Source of the DNA: Candidatus Poribacteria bacterium
GTDB lineage: Bacteria; Poribacteria; WGA-4E; WGA-3G
NCBI GenBank assembly: GCA_022827225.1
Contig: JAJDTJ010000068.1
Location: 1-43,266, forward strand
DNA: 43,266 nt
Direction: 5' to 3'
Below the pieces are notes generated by a model. That model saw nothing but the letters and a program-made list of their open reading frames with translations. It ran no database searches and was not told where the DNA came from. Made by a program: the position numbers and the translations under genes. The number at the start of each line of letters is the position of its first letter. Position 1 is the stretch's first letter. This document shows, in pieces, positions 25,084-33,756 of the stretch.

Positions 25084-26721
25084 GTGAAATATATCAAAGA
25101 AACATTTCTAACAATCCTAATTATCTTTTTAATCACACCGACTATATTGTTCGCAGCACCGCACGAACCGTCTCCCGCTGGCGGCGGTTGGCTTGAACTG
25201 AATCCTAAACTCGGGCAAATCCAAACGGATGCACCTTGGTTTCCTGAACTCACCGGCGAACTCACGATTGAAGCGTGGATCTATGTAGATGAGTTGTTAC
25301 CCAAAGAAGCGTTTTTTTCACTTGTGGGGCAAACAGACCGTTTCAACTGTTTTCTTATTTGGATGCCTATGGACGAGGACGAAGACGGTGTTTTGGACAC
25401 ACAAACACAACTCGGTATCCTGTCGCAAGGAACCACTGAACATTCAGGAACGATGAGGGGAAACCTACCGGTGCGTCAGTGGGTACATTACGTGGCAACA
25501 ATCGACCGAGGTGCCGCTGTTGGAAGCGACGGTTATATTGCAGGAGGAGTTGATGGGAGCGAGTTGCCAGTGCCAAATGAGAATCGTCTCGTGCTTGGAG
25601 GTATCCCGGTTATATCGGGAATCCCAATGATGCCTGGATTCAACGAGCGTTTCGCTTCAGGGGTCTATATTGACGAGTTGCGAATCAGCAGCGTTGTCCG
25701 TTATAAAGGCAACTACAACGTACCGACAAATGCGTTTACCGCAGATACGGATACCATAGCACTTTATCACTTCGATGAAGAATCAAATCAACGCTATGAA
25801 GATAACTCAGATTCCCAGATCCCTTTAGTCCGCAGCAAGATAGATCCCGAAGTTCTTGCTAAAAGTGAGGCAGCGGCAGCCCCAGTCGTGCTGTCAAAAA
25901 GCGAAGCAGAGTTGCTTCAAATTATCCGAGAAGGTGTCGCCTATTACAATGGGCTGCTTAAAAGCGGGCGTGTTGACTTTCTTCGCGAGACTATCAGTGT
26001 TGCCTCCGATGGACCGATGGGACGTGCCCCAAGTGGTACATGGAAGGGAACTTTCGAGTTTTCGGGACGCAAAATGAGATGCATTGTGACAAAAGATGTT
26101 ATTCAGTACGACCCCGACAGGAACATTCCAATTAAAGGGACAGAACAATACGCCTATGATGGCGAAACATTTGAGAGACTCCGGGAAACATTTAACGGTC
26201 TTAGCCTGAGTCGCAGAAGCAAAATCGTCGATGACCCTTCTAATGATCCACGTTTCTGGGGATGGAATCTCAATGGTGGGGAAGATTCTCTCGGAATGCT
26301 TATTGCTGAACTTGAAGTCGAAAGCATTAAAGAGGTGCGTTTCAACGACAGTGATGTCTATCACATCAAAGGAAATGCACATGGTCTCGCAATAGAATTG
26401 TGGCTGAACCCAAAGAAAAGCTACCGTCCTGAACGCTTTATGTTCGTTAACTACATGATTACTGTAACGAAGGATTTCAAGTTCAAAGAGGTCGCCCCGG
26501 ATCTCTGGTTCCCGGAATCTGCCAAGTGGGTTACGACTGAAACCGATGCCCAGACAGGCACAAAAACCGATGTCAGGACCACAACCGTGCAATTCACAAA
26601 CATTCAGATTAACGAACCGATCCCTGACGCTCGTTTTTCGATTGAACCGCCCCCCGGAACAAGTGTGTTTGACATGCGGACCCAAGAAAGTTTTGAAGTC
26701 CCAAAGGTGAAGAAGGACTAA
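25084..26721 (+). CDS. Secreted LamG-domain protein with LolA-like C-terminal domain (paralogue 3)
   Basis: A 545-residue third paralogue. The signal peptide is nearly the same as in paralogue 2 (FLTILIIFLITPTILFA). The LamG part (about 58-225) has its own calcium-type acidic loop (DEDEDGVLDTQ) and a longer variable loop before FASGVYIDELRISSVVRYKG. The C-terminal domain differs most from the other two (VNYMITVTKDFKFKEV, an insertion TETDAQTGTKTDVR near residue 500). It ends with a short Lys-rich tail (KVKKD) that the others lack. The start is GTG 25084 behind GGAG (25072-25075). It is the last gene of the probable operon. Confidence 0.85.
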   Translation: MKYIKETFLTILIIFLITPTILFAAPHEPSPAGGGWLELNPKLGQIQTDAPWFPELTGELTIEAWIYVDELLPKEAFFSLVGQTDRFNCFLIWMPMDEDEDGVLDTQTQLGILSQGTTEHSGTMRGNLPVRQWVHYVATIDRGAAVGSDGYIAGGVDGSELPVPNENRLVLGGIPVISGIPMMPGFNERFASGVYIDELRISSVVRYKGNYNVPTNAFTADTDTIALYHFDEESNQRYEDNSDSQIPLVRSKIDPEVLAKSEAAAAPVVLSKSEAELLQIIREGVAYYNGLLKSGRVDFLRETISVASDGPMGRAPSGTWKGTFEFSGRKMRCIVTKDVIQYDPDRNIPIKGTEQYAYDGETFERLRETFNGLSLSRRSKIVDDPSNDPRFWGWNLNGGEDSLGMLIAELEVESIKEVRFNDSDVYHIKGNAHGLAIELWLNPKKSYRPERFMFVNYMITVTKDFKFKEVAPDLWFPESAKWVTTETDAQTGTKTDVRTTTVQFTNIQINEPIPDARFSIEPPPGTSVFDMRTQESFEVPKVKKD

Positions 26722-27119
26722 TCCGTTTCAAGCACAACTGCCAGATGCATAATAGTCCATCCATCTGTAAATTATATAGGACTTAGGCATGCTGCTCTTT
26801 TGTAGCAAGTGGTTGTTGGTTATGAGTTGTTGGTTGTTGGAGGAATGGTTGTTAGTTATTGGTACGCTTCGCTTTTAGTTATTGGTTAAGAGGGTGTCTT
26901 GTGGTGGTAACAGGAAATCCCCCCGCCACAAGGTCTTAACTTATAACTTATAACCAATAACCAATAACCAATCACCATTAACCATTAACCATTAACCAAC
27001 TACAGTTTGGGTTCTCTACCAGAACGCTGTGTTTTCCGAAAATTCTCATCTAACAGAACGAACTATAGTTAAAATTGCGTCCGTCCTGACCATAAAATAT
27101 CAACAGGAGAACATTTCTG
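26722..27119. other. Intergenic region: MITE-like element interrupted by TTGGTTA-type repeats
   Basis: The outer parts (26778-26810 and about 27004-27087) match the two halves of the compact element at 38170-38289. Between them lie about 190 bp of short degenerate repeats. These are GGTTGTTGGTTAT-type units on the left and AACCAATAACCAATAACC-type units (about 26950-27000) on the right, forming an inverted pair. In its centre is CTTGTGG ... CCACAAG (about 26899-26931). No gene is seen. Confidence 0.6.
26778..27087. repeat. MITE-like element, interrupted copy
   Basis: The left end AGGACTTAGGCA (26778-26789) and right end TGCGTCCGTCCT (27076-27087) are diverged versions of the perfect 12-bp ends at 38170 and 38289. 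The right half shares CCAGAACGCT, TTTTCCGAAAA, TCTCATCTAACAGAAC and AAAATTGCG with that copy. The extra about 190 bp of TTGGTTA/TAACCAA repeats explains the greater length. Confidence 0.7.
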
Positions 27120-28265
27120 ATGAAACCTAAAATCAACCTTCTCGGAATCTGCGGCATCGCGCTCGCTCTGCTAATCGGGCTGATAGGCTGCGGCGAAGAC
27201 GCAATAGAGGAAGACCCGGTCAACTTCGTGCAGGCGATCCCCGCCACCGGCAGCGAAATCCAACAAGACACAACGATTATCGCCACTTTTGATGGCATCC
27301 CTGATGGGGTAAACGTGAAAGGTGGAAAATTCTCGGTCTCCGGCTCGAATGTGAGGATAACCGGTCCGTTTGCGGCTGGTGCGTTGAACCTCATGATCAC
27401 CTGGTCAGACGGTGCAACAACACTCACCTATACTGTTGAAGCTCCTGAACCCGCACCTGCCGGCATGGTACTCATTCCCGCAGGCGAGTTTGATATGGGC
27501 AGCAACGACGCGGAGGCACAGAACAACGAACAGCCTGTCCATCGGGTCTACGTAGATGCGTTTTATATGGATGAGACCGAAGTCACCAACGTGCAGTTCA
27601 AAGAGTTCCTGCTTGAAAACCCACAGTGGCAAAAAGGACGCGTTAACCACAGAAAATTTGCCGATCCCCATTACCTTCTCTTATGGAACGGTAACAACTA
27701 TCCAGACGGAGAAGGCAACCATCCGGTGGTGTTCGTCAGCTGGTATGCGGCAATGGCATACTCGGAGTGGGCAGGTAAACGGCTCCCAACCGAAGCGGAG
27801 TGGGAATATGCGGCGCGCGGGGGCTTGAAGGGTAAAAAGTATCCGACCAGCAATACAATCACCGCGCTGGATGCCAACTTCAATCGGAATGCCAACGGGA
27901 CCACGCCTGTCAGTGAATATCCTGAGAACGGCTACAAGTTATACGATATGGCAGGGAATGTATGGGAATGGTGTCTCGATGAGTATGATGCGGAGTTCTA
28001 TTTTACGTTTCCGAGGAATGGGGTGGCGCGTAACCCGCTATCCGGTGCGAACAGTGTAGAATGGCTAATGAATAACTGGACAAATGTTGTGGGTACCCGT
28101 GTCTTGTGGGACGGCTCCTGGCACAATGTGGGTTCCCGCGTCTTGCGGGGCGGCTCCTGGCCCGATAATGCAGTTAGTGCGCGGGTCGCCTTCCGCCTCG
28201 ACGTGCTGCCAAGGCATACGAACGGCCACATCGGTTTTCGTTGTGTGAGGGCTGTATCCCCTTGA
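27120..28265 (+). CDS. Lipoprotein with formylglycine-generating-enzyme-like (SUMF1) domain
   Basis: A 381-residue exported lipoprotein: signal peptide MKPKINLLGICGIALALL with lipobox L-I-G-C (Cys near residue 24). Residues about 30-110 look like an Ig-like domain (VQAIPATGSEIQQDTTIIA). Residues about 118-380 are a FGE-sulfatase/C-type-lectin-like domain: GMVLIPAGEFDMGS, DAFYMDETEVTNVQFKEF, HPVVFVSWYAAMAYSEWAGK, RLPTEAEWEYAARGG, YDMAGNVWEW, RVLRGGSW, GHIGFRCVRA. The Cys pair of true formylglycine-generating enzymes is not evident, so a binding rather than catalytic role is likely. Near the end the core strand is duplicated: VGTRVLWDGSWHN then VGSRVLRGGSWPDN (39-bp period, DNA 28088-28165). 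Confidence 0.9.
   Translation: MKPKINLLGICGIALALLIGLIGCGEDAIEEDPVNFVQAIPATGSEIQQDTTIIATFDGIPDGVNVKGGKFSVSGSNVRITGPFAAGALNLMITWSDGATTLTYTVEAPEPAPAGMVLIPAGEFDMGSNDAEAQNNEQPVHRVYVDAFYMDETEVTNVQFKEFLLENPQWQKGRVNHRKFADPHYLLLWNGNNYPDGEGNHPVVFVSWYAAMAYSEWAGKRLPTEAEWEYAARGGLKGKKYPTSNTITALDANFNRNANGTTPVSEYPENGYKLYDMAGNVWEWCLDEYDAEFYFTFPRNGVARNPLSGANSVEWLMNNWTNVVGTRVLWDGSWHNVGSRVLRGGSWPDNAVSARVAFRLDVLPRHTNGHIGFRCVRAVSP
28088..28165 (+). repeat. Tandem 39-bp duplication of the FGE-domain GSW strand
   Basis: Two in-frame 39-bp units start at 28088 and 28127. They share TGTGGG, CCCG(T/C)GTCTTG and CGGCTCCTGG and encode GTRVLWDGSW and GSRVLRGGSW. Only the second has the consensus RGGSW. Confidence 0.8.
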
Positions 28266-28360
28266 ATCTTAAATACTTAACGTATTTAACATGTTCTGGA
28301 GCAAAAAATATATGCAATTCGGCAGTCTATAGGGGTCGGGCGAGGAACCTTTCAGAAAAT

Positions 28361-28389
28361 TTGACAAACTCAAATTTTTGTGTTACTAT
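28361..28389 (+). promoter_or_regulatory. Sigma70 promoter of the recJ-rel unit
   Basis: A perfect TTGACA (28361-28366) is followed after 17 bp by TACTAT (28384-28389), about 80 bp upstream of the recJ start. Confidence 0.75.
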
Positions 28390-28470
28390 GTTAAAAAGGT
28401 AAAGCGTTTTGCTTGCAAGTCCGTTGTATCGCTAAGCGCAGGTTCCTATCTCAACAATGGAAGGAATACC

Positions 28471-31065
28471 ATGAGAAGTCCTCCTCGCAAGAAATGGCGT
28501 TTCAGAAGTCCAGATATTGACAGCAGTTTGGCGTTGGCATCCGAAGCGGGTATCTCGCCGTTCGCTGCGCAGCTGCTGATCAATCGAGGGATAAAAACCG
28601 CTGCTAACGCGCGAGCCTACCTCTACCCGACTTTTGATGAACTCCACTCCCCTTTTAAATTAGCAGGTATGGATAAAGCCGTTGAACGGGTACGCAAGGC
28701 AATCACGCGTGGTGAGAAAATCTGTGTCTATGGCGATTATGATGCTGATGGCACCACCGCTACCGCACTATTACTCAACACCTTCCAACACATGGATGTG
28801 TCAGCGGACTACTATATCCCGAATCGATTTGATGAAGGCTACGGACTCAGCGAAGAGACGATAAACAAGATCCATCAAAACAGCAACGCAAAGTTACTTA
28901 TTACGGTAGACTGCGGTGTCACCTCGGTTAAGGAAGTCGCATTAGCCAATGAGCTCGGTATGGATGTCATTGTAACTGACCACCACCAACCGACAGCGGA
29001 GCAGCCACCCGCTTATGCCCTGATTTCACCGAAGGTACCAGGAAATGAGTACCCCTATACCGAACTCGCTGGTGTCGGTTTAGCATTCAAATTGGCACAA
29101 GGCTTGATAGACGATAAAGCCTTTCTCGAATCGTTACTGGATCTGGTCGCATTGGGAACCGTCGCGGACCTGGCACCGCTGACCGGGGAGAACCGCATTT
29201 TGAGCCGCTTGGGATTGGCGGAACTTGACAAACGCGAACGTTCTGGAATTCACGCTTTATGCGAAGCAGCCGGACACAAAATTGATACACCGCTCGATGG
29301 ATACGCGCTCTCTTTTAAATTGGGACCTCGAATCAACGCAGCAGGAAGGATAGATACCGCAGACGAAGTCGTTAAGCTACTCACCACCGACTCTGAGGAT
29401 GACGCAATTCGGCTCGCTTCCCAACTCAATGAAAAAAATAAGGAGCGGCAAGAATTAGGGAGACATATCCAAGAGCAAGCAGTGGAGATGATTGAAAGTG
29501 AAGTTGACGATCAGACGGTCGGAATCGTTGTTGCCAATGAATGGGATGAAGAGTGGGATAAAAAGGCAAAAGACAAGGCAGAACGCAAAGCAACAGGCAT
29601 CGTCGGCATCGTCGCCGGAAGGTTGAAAGAAACCTATTATAAACCTGTCATTGTCCTTGCCATTAATGGCGATGCAGCGACTGGTTCCGGGCGTTGTATT
29701 GAAGGAATGAACCTTGCCAATAGTCTCGTCGCCTGCACTGATTTGCTCGTGAAACATGGTGGACACGCAGCGGCAGCAGGGTTAACAATCAAAACCAGAA
29801 ATATTCCCAAATTCAAGGACGCTTTCAACGCATACGCTTCTGAGCATCTGACAGAGGAGGCACTCCAACCGAAGCTGGACCTTGAATTTGAAACGCATCT
29901 CTCACTTTTGACGTTAGACACCCTAAAGGAACTTGAGCAGTTTGAACCCTTTGGACAGCAGAATCCAGCGCCGCTTTTTGGCAAACGGCGCGTTAAAGTT
30001 ATTGACGGCACTCCCCGAACAATGGGACAGGATGGAAGCCACCTGAAAATGTTCGTCAGCGACAGTGGCGTGAAACATTGTGCGATCGCTTGGCGGGCTG
30101 GAGACCAACTCGTCACATTCAACCGACCCAACCTATCGCTTGATGTCGCTTTTTCACCACAAATCAACGAATGGCAAGGCACCCGATCTGTACAACTGGT
30201 CCTTAAAGATTGGGAGGTACACGCAGAAGGTAGGAACATGAACTGGGATGTATTTCCTAAACTTACAGATGAATCACCCGCAAAGTTTGTTGACAGACGT
30301 AACACCACCAAAAAAAACTATCTTTTAAAGTTGCTTGCGCGGGAGGAATCTTGTATAATTTATGTACAAGATGAAGATATGCTGGACAGTCTACTCACGA
30401 GGCTCCTACCGGAGAGCATTGAGGGGATCGCTCGGCACGATGAGACGACGACAGCGACGGAGGAAACCGAATTAGCACAACAACTCGCGCGCGGTGAACT
30501 CCGAACTATCGCTTCAAGCACCCTTGTGGCGAATCCTGACATGTTCCCATTCGTGAAGCATATCGTCTTTTGTCATCTCACGCCGAGTCCAGACCTCTTT
30601 TTCAAACGGTGTGCACCGGCTTTCGCAACGGATGATACCTCTTTTCTACATCTCATCTACGGCGACGCAGATGGAACGGCGATGCAGAATTGGGTCGCTA
30701 AGAAGTATCCCGAAAAAGCCGAATTACAGAAATTGTACGGAGGCATACGTGAAATTGTCCAATCCAACGGAGCGGACGGATACGCTGAGACCGCAATACT
30801 GAATGGTACGCTCGGCGTACCTGCCACAGTTGAAACCGGACTCACCATCTTTGAAGAATTGGGGTTCATTGAACGGTGTGGGGAACCAGGGCAGAGACTT
30901 GTGAAACTCTGTCCTGCTGAGAAAACTGAACTATCCCGTTCACCAACTTACTTAAAAGGCAACTTGATTAAACAGACCTATCCCTCTTTTGTTGAATTTC
31001 AGTTAAAAGAAAACATTGAATCTATGTGGGGACGGATAGAACATGAGTATCAAATCACTGATTAA
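28471..31065 (+). CDS. recJ: Single-stranded-DNA-specific exonuclease RecJ
   Basis: An 864-residue 5'-3' single-strand exonuclease of the DHH family, used in recombination and mismatch or base-excision repair. DHH motifs: VYGDYDADGTT (about 87), LLITVDCG (about 145), VTDHHQP (about 168), LDLVALGTVADLAPL and GPRINAAGR (about 285). The DHHA1 motif is KHGGHAAAAGLT (about 427), followed by an OB-like part (FGQQNPAPLF). The usual G-W-H-x-G-V segment is replaced by a charged insertion (NEWDEEWDKKAKDKAERKA) before GIVGIVAGRL. About 280 extra residues follow the OB part, longer than E. coli RecJ (577 residues). I chose ATG 28471 for AAGGA just upstream; an in-frame codon at 28378 overlaps the promoter. 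The last 23 bp overlap rel. Confidence 0.93.
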   Translation: MRSPPRKKWRFRSPDIDSSLALASEAGISPFAAQLLINRGIKTAANARAYLYPTFDELHSPFKLAGMDKAVERVRKAITRGEKICVYGDYDADGTTATALLLNTFQHMDVSADYYIPNRFDEGYGLSEETINKIHQNSNAKLLITVDCGVTSVKEVALANELGMDVIVTDHHQPTAEQPPAYALISPKVPGNEYPYTELAGVGLAFKLAQGLIDDKAFLESLLDLVALGTVADLAPLTGENRILSRLGLAELDKRERSGIHALCEAAGHKIDTPLDGYALSFKLGPRINAAGRIDTADEVVKLLTTDSEDDAIRLASQLNEKNKERQELGRHIQEQAVEMIESEVDDQTVGIVVANEWDEEWDKKAKDKAERKATGIVGIVAGRLKETYYKPVIVLAINGDAATGSGRCIEGMNLANSLVACTDLLVKHGGHAAAAGLTIKTRNIPKFKDAFNAYASEHLTEEALQPKLDLEFETHLSLLTLDTLKELEQFEPFGQQNPAPLFGKRRVKVIDGTPRTMGQDGSHLKMFVSDSGVKHCAIAWRAGDQLVTFNRPNLSLDVAFSPQINEWQGTRSVQLVLKDWEVHAEGRNMNWDVFPKLTDESPAKFVDRRNTTKKNYLLKLLAREESCIIYVQDEDMLDSLLTRLLPESIEGIARHDETTTATEETELAQQLARGELRTIASSTLVANPDMFPFVKHIVFCHLTPSPDLFFKRCAPAFATDDTSFLHLIYGDADGTAMQNWVAKKYPEKAELQKLYGGIREIVQSNGADGYAETAILNGTLGVPATVETGLTIFEELGFIERCGEPGQRLVKLCPAEKTELSRSPTYLKGNLIKQTYPSFVEFQLKENIESMWGRIEHEYQITD

Positions 31066-33244
31066 TCAGATTCAATCCTATAATCCTGAAGCGGAAATTG
31101 AACTTTTTGAACGTTGTTACCGTTTCGCGCAAGAGGCACACAAAGGACAAAAACGGAAGTCGGGTGAACCGTATTTCACGCACTGCGTTAAAACCGCTGA
31201 AATACTCGCTGAACTCCGGTTAGATACGCACACAATCTGCGCCGGACTGATGCACGACCTCCTCGAAGATACCGGGATCACACGCGAAGAGCTACAAGTA
31301 CGCTTCGGCGCGAATATCGCAAATCTTGTTGAAGGCGTTACGAAGATCGGGCAGTATAGACCGAATGTCGCTTCCGCGGCTGCCGCCGCGGTTACCACCG
31401 TCGAGGACCGCATTCACAGGAAAACGCAAGCCGAAACCTACCGAAAACTCCTCTTAGCGACTGCGGAAGATATGCGCGTCATCCTCATCAAACTCGCTGA
31501 CCGGGTTCATAACATGGAGACGCTGAGATTCCTAACGAGCGAAAAGTGTCAACGCATCGCCAAAGAGACATTGGAAATCTACGCGCCCATCGCACACCGA
31601 TTGGGGATCTGGCGACTCATGAGCCGCCTTGAAGACCTCGCATTCAAACATCTCTATCCCGGCGAATACCGAAAAATTGCCGAACTCCTGAATCAGAAGC
31701 TCGCTGAGCGCGAAGCCTATTGTGATAAAATGGTCAAACAGATTCGTCAGGTCCTCGAAAAACGCGGTATCTACGCCGATGTCCACGGTCGAACGAAACA
31801 CATCTACAGCATCTATCAGAAAATACAGAAAGGGACACCTTTCAACGAAATTCGAGACCTCATCGGACTACGCATCCTCGTCAAAAACGAAGCAGATTGC
31901 TATATCGCACTCGGCGCACTCCATCAAAGATGGAACTACCACCCCGACCGACTCCGAGATTGGATAGGAAATCCAAAGAAAAATGGGTATCAATCGCTCC
32001 ACACAACGATCCTTGACGAAGGTAAAACCGTTGAAGTCCAGATTCGCACCTACCAAATGCACAAGGTCGCTGAAGACGGAATCGCCGCACATTGGAGCTA
32101 CAAGGAAGGCGTACCGACAAGCGCACAAGGGCTCTCAATCTTCGCAAATTATAAACAGATTCTTGAAGATATTCAGGAGACACAGGATAGCCCACATCAG
32201 TTTGTGGCATCGATGAAATTGGAACTTTTTCAAGACGAGGTTTATGTGTTTTCGCCTAAGGGCGACCTGTTTACACTACCCGCAGGCGCAACTGTCATCG
32301 ATTTCGCCTATAAAATCCATACCGACATCGGACACACATGTGTCGGAGCAGAGGTAAACGGGTCTATCGCACCCATCCGACGCGTGCTGGAGAACGGTGA
32401 CCAAGTCAATATTCGGACACAGCCGAACGCGAAACCGAGTCGAAGTTGGTTGTCTTATGTCAAAACCGCTGCAGCACGGAATAAGATTAGGCACTGGTTC
32501 CAAAAGAAAGATAGAGCGGACGCACTCGAATTAGGGAAGAAATTTCTTGCAGCAGAACTACGGGTCTCCTACCTTAACGCACGCGATTGCCTGAACTCTC
32601 CAAAACTCCTTGACATTGCCAAACAACTGAATCTCAAAAATCTTGAAGAACTCTTCATCCGTATCGGTAACGGGTATGAGTCCGCTACGCACGTTGTCAA
32701 CCTCTTAAAACCTGAGATTCCCGAACCGGAGACCAAGCCTGCTGAGGACGCTGATCGCAAACGGAAATCTGCTGGACCAGCCGTCCAACTCGAAAATGAT
32801 ATCGACTTAGGGATGATGCGGATCATGAAATGCTGTAACCCGATCCCCGGAGATCAGGTCGTCGGGTACCTCACCCGTGGACGCGGTGTTTCTGTGCATA
32901 GGGCCGGATGCGTCCGTATCCTCGACGAGCCAGAGCGGCTCCTAGCTGTCAAATGGACTGAGAAACCCCCCGCCGAAATCGAAAACCAACCCCCTGATGT
33001 TTACCCCGTCAAAATCCTTGTCGAATGCAGCGATCGTCCCGGAATGCTCGGTGAAATCACGACTGCCATCGCACAATACAAGGTAAATATCCGCTGTGGA
33101 ACCTTCCAACCCTCAACTGTTCATCTTGACCCAGCAGCTTCCGACAATCTAACAATAGATGTGACAGGTGCTGAGCAACTTGATAGGGTCATGCAAGGGA
33201 TCCTACAGTTGAAAGGGGTACAACGCGTCACCCGCATCTCCTAA
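31043..33244 (+). CDS. rel: Bifunctional (p)ppGpp synthetase/hydrolase, RelA/SpoT family
   Basis: A 733-residue long RSH protein that makes and degrades (p)ppGpp, the stringent-response alarmone. The HD hydrolase domain keeps its metal-binding His (YFTHCVKTAE) and HDLLEDT (about 71-77), so hydrolysis is expected. The synthetase domain has FNEIRDLIGLRILV, NGYQSLHTTIL and VEVQIRTYQMHKVAEDGIAA. TGS (VYVFSPKGDLFTLPAGAT, about 400-460), a Cys-containing zinc-finger-like part (MKCCNPIPGDQVVGYLTRGR, about 593) and a C-terminal ACT domain (about 655-733) follow. The start overlaps recJ by 23 bp, implying translational coupling. It is the only RSH protein in the window. Confidence 0.95.
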   Translation: MSIKSLINQIQSYNPEAEIELFERCYRFAQEAHKGQKRKSGEPYFTHCVKTAEILAELRLDTHTICAGLMHDLLEDTGITREELQVRFGANIANLVEGVTKIGQYRPNVASAAAAAVTTVEDRIHRKTQAETYRKLLLATAEDMRVILIKLADRVHNMETLRFLTSEKCQRIAKETLEIYAPIAHRLGIWRLMSRLEDLAFKHLYPGEYRKIAELLNQKLAEREAYCDKMVKQIRQVLEKRGIYADVHGRTKHIYSIYQKIQKGTPFNEIRDLIGLRILVKNEADCYIALGALHQRWNYHPDRLRDWIGNPKKNGYQSLHTTILDEGKTVEVQIRTYQMHKVAEDGIAAHWSYKEGVPTSAQGLSIFANYKQILEDIQETQDSPHQFVASMKLELFQDEVYVFSPKGDLFTLPAGATVIDFAYKIHTDIGHTCVGAEVNGSIAPIRRVLENGDQVNIRTQPNAKPSRSWLSYVKTAAARNKIRHWFQKKDRADALELGKKFLAAELRVSYLNARDCLNSPKLLDIAKQLNLKNLEELFIRIGNGYESATHVVNLLKPEIPEPETKPAEDADRKRKSAGPAVQLENDIDLGMMRIMKCCNPIPGDQVVGYLTRGRGVSVHRAGCVRILDEPERLLAVKWTEKPPAEIENQPPDVYPVKILVECSDRPGMLGEITTAIAQYKVNIRCGTFQPSTVHLDPAASDNLTIDVTGAEQLDRVMQGILQLKGVQRVTRIS

Positions 33245-33304
33245 AACCGATCTATGATATATAAATAGCCTGATATTGGGGGATAATCTTCGGATTGTAA
33301 TGCG

Positions 33305-33520
33305 CTATGCAACCGGACTGGGCATTTTGGAGATAACTTTTTCGACTTTTCCACTACGCAGACATTTTGTACAGACACGGATCCGCTTCGGACCTGACTC
33401 CGTTTGAACCCGAACCCGTTGAAGATTCGGCAGCCAACGCCGCTTCGTGTGTTGATCCGAGTTACTAATCCGGTGACCCGCCATCGGTCGTTTGCTACAG
33501 ATCGTACAGACGCGTGACAT
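33305..33520 (-). CDS. rpmB: 50S ribosomal protein L28
   Basis: A 71-residue ribosomal protein with the L28 signature: MSRVCTICSKRPMAGHRISNSD at the start (written in two parts here: MSRVCTICSKRP and MAGHRISNSD), then TKRRWLPNLQRVRV and the C-terminal RVCTKCLRSGKV. The CxxC ... CxxC arrangement shows the zinc-binding version. I chose the ATG at 33518-33520 because GGAGGGATCAAG precedes it; a longer frame to 33673 adds 51 residues that read through the promoter region. It is transcribed divergently from the glycosyltransferase gene. Confidence 0.95.
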   Translation of the reverse strand: MSRVCTICSKRPMAGHRISNSDQHTKRRWLPNLQRVRVQTESGPKRIRVCTKCLRSGKVEKVISKMPSPVA

Positions 33521-33570
33521 CTTGATCCCTCCTTTTTCCTCTATAAAGTGTTGGTCAAACCTAAACATTA

Positions 33571-33599
33571 ATGATACCACAATTACAGCCAAAAAGCAA
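33571..33599 (-). promoter_or_regulatory. Putative rpmB promoter
   Basis: On the minus strand TTGCTT (33594-33599) and TATCAT (33571-33576) are 17 bp apart, about 50 bp upstream of the rpmB start. The -10 box is good and the -35 box weak. Confidence 0.4.
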
Positions 33600-33756
33600 A
33601 TTTTCTTTAAAAAGAAAATAGTCACGACTTTTTTTCGAGAATCTGATATACTATATTTTGGAATTTTTCCCAAACCGATTTGATAAACGCGCAGCTACAA
33701 CGACACGCCAAATGGAGGAGAACCATTTTCTCATCGCTTCACACACATCAAAAAAT

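Noticed and set aside
25894..26685. 263-codon minus-strand frame inside LamG paralogue 3
   Set aside because: Antisense shadow; the sense strand carries the conserved domain, and the frame is broken in the other two paralogues.
26940..27003. CRISPR-like array of TAACCAA units
   Set aside because: Units are short, directly abutting and degenerate with no spacers, and form an inverted pair with TTGGTTA units.
29637..30311. 224-codon minus-strand frame inside recJ
   Set aside because: Antisense of conserved RecJ motifs; low-complexity Ser-rich translation.
33521..33673. 51-residue extension of rpmB
   Set aside because: It covers the promoter and ribosome binding site; L28 starts at the MSRVC motif.
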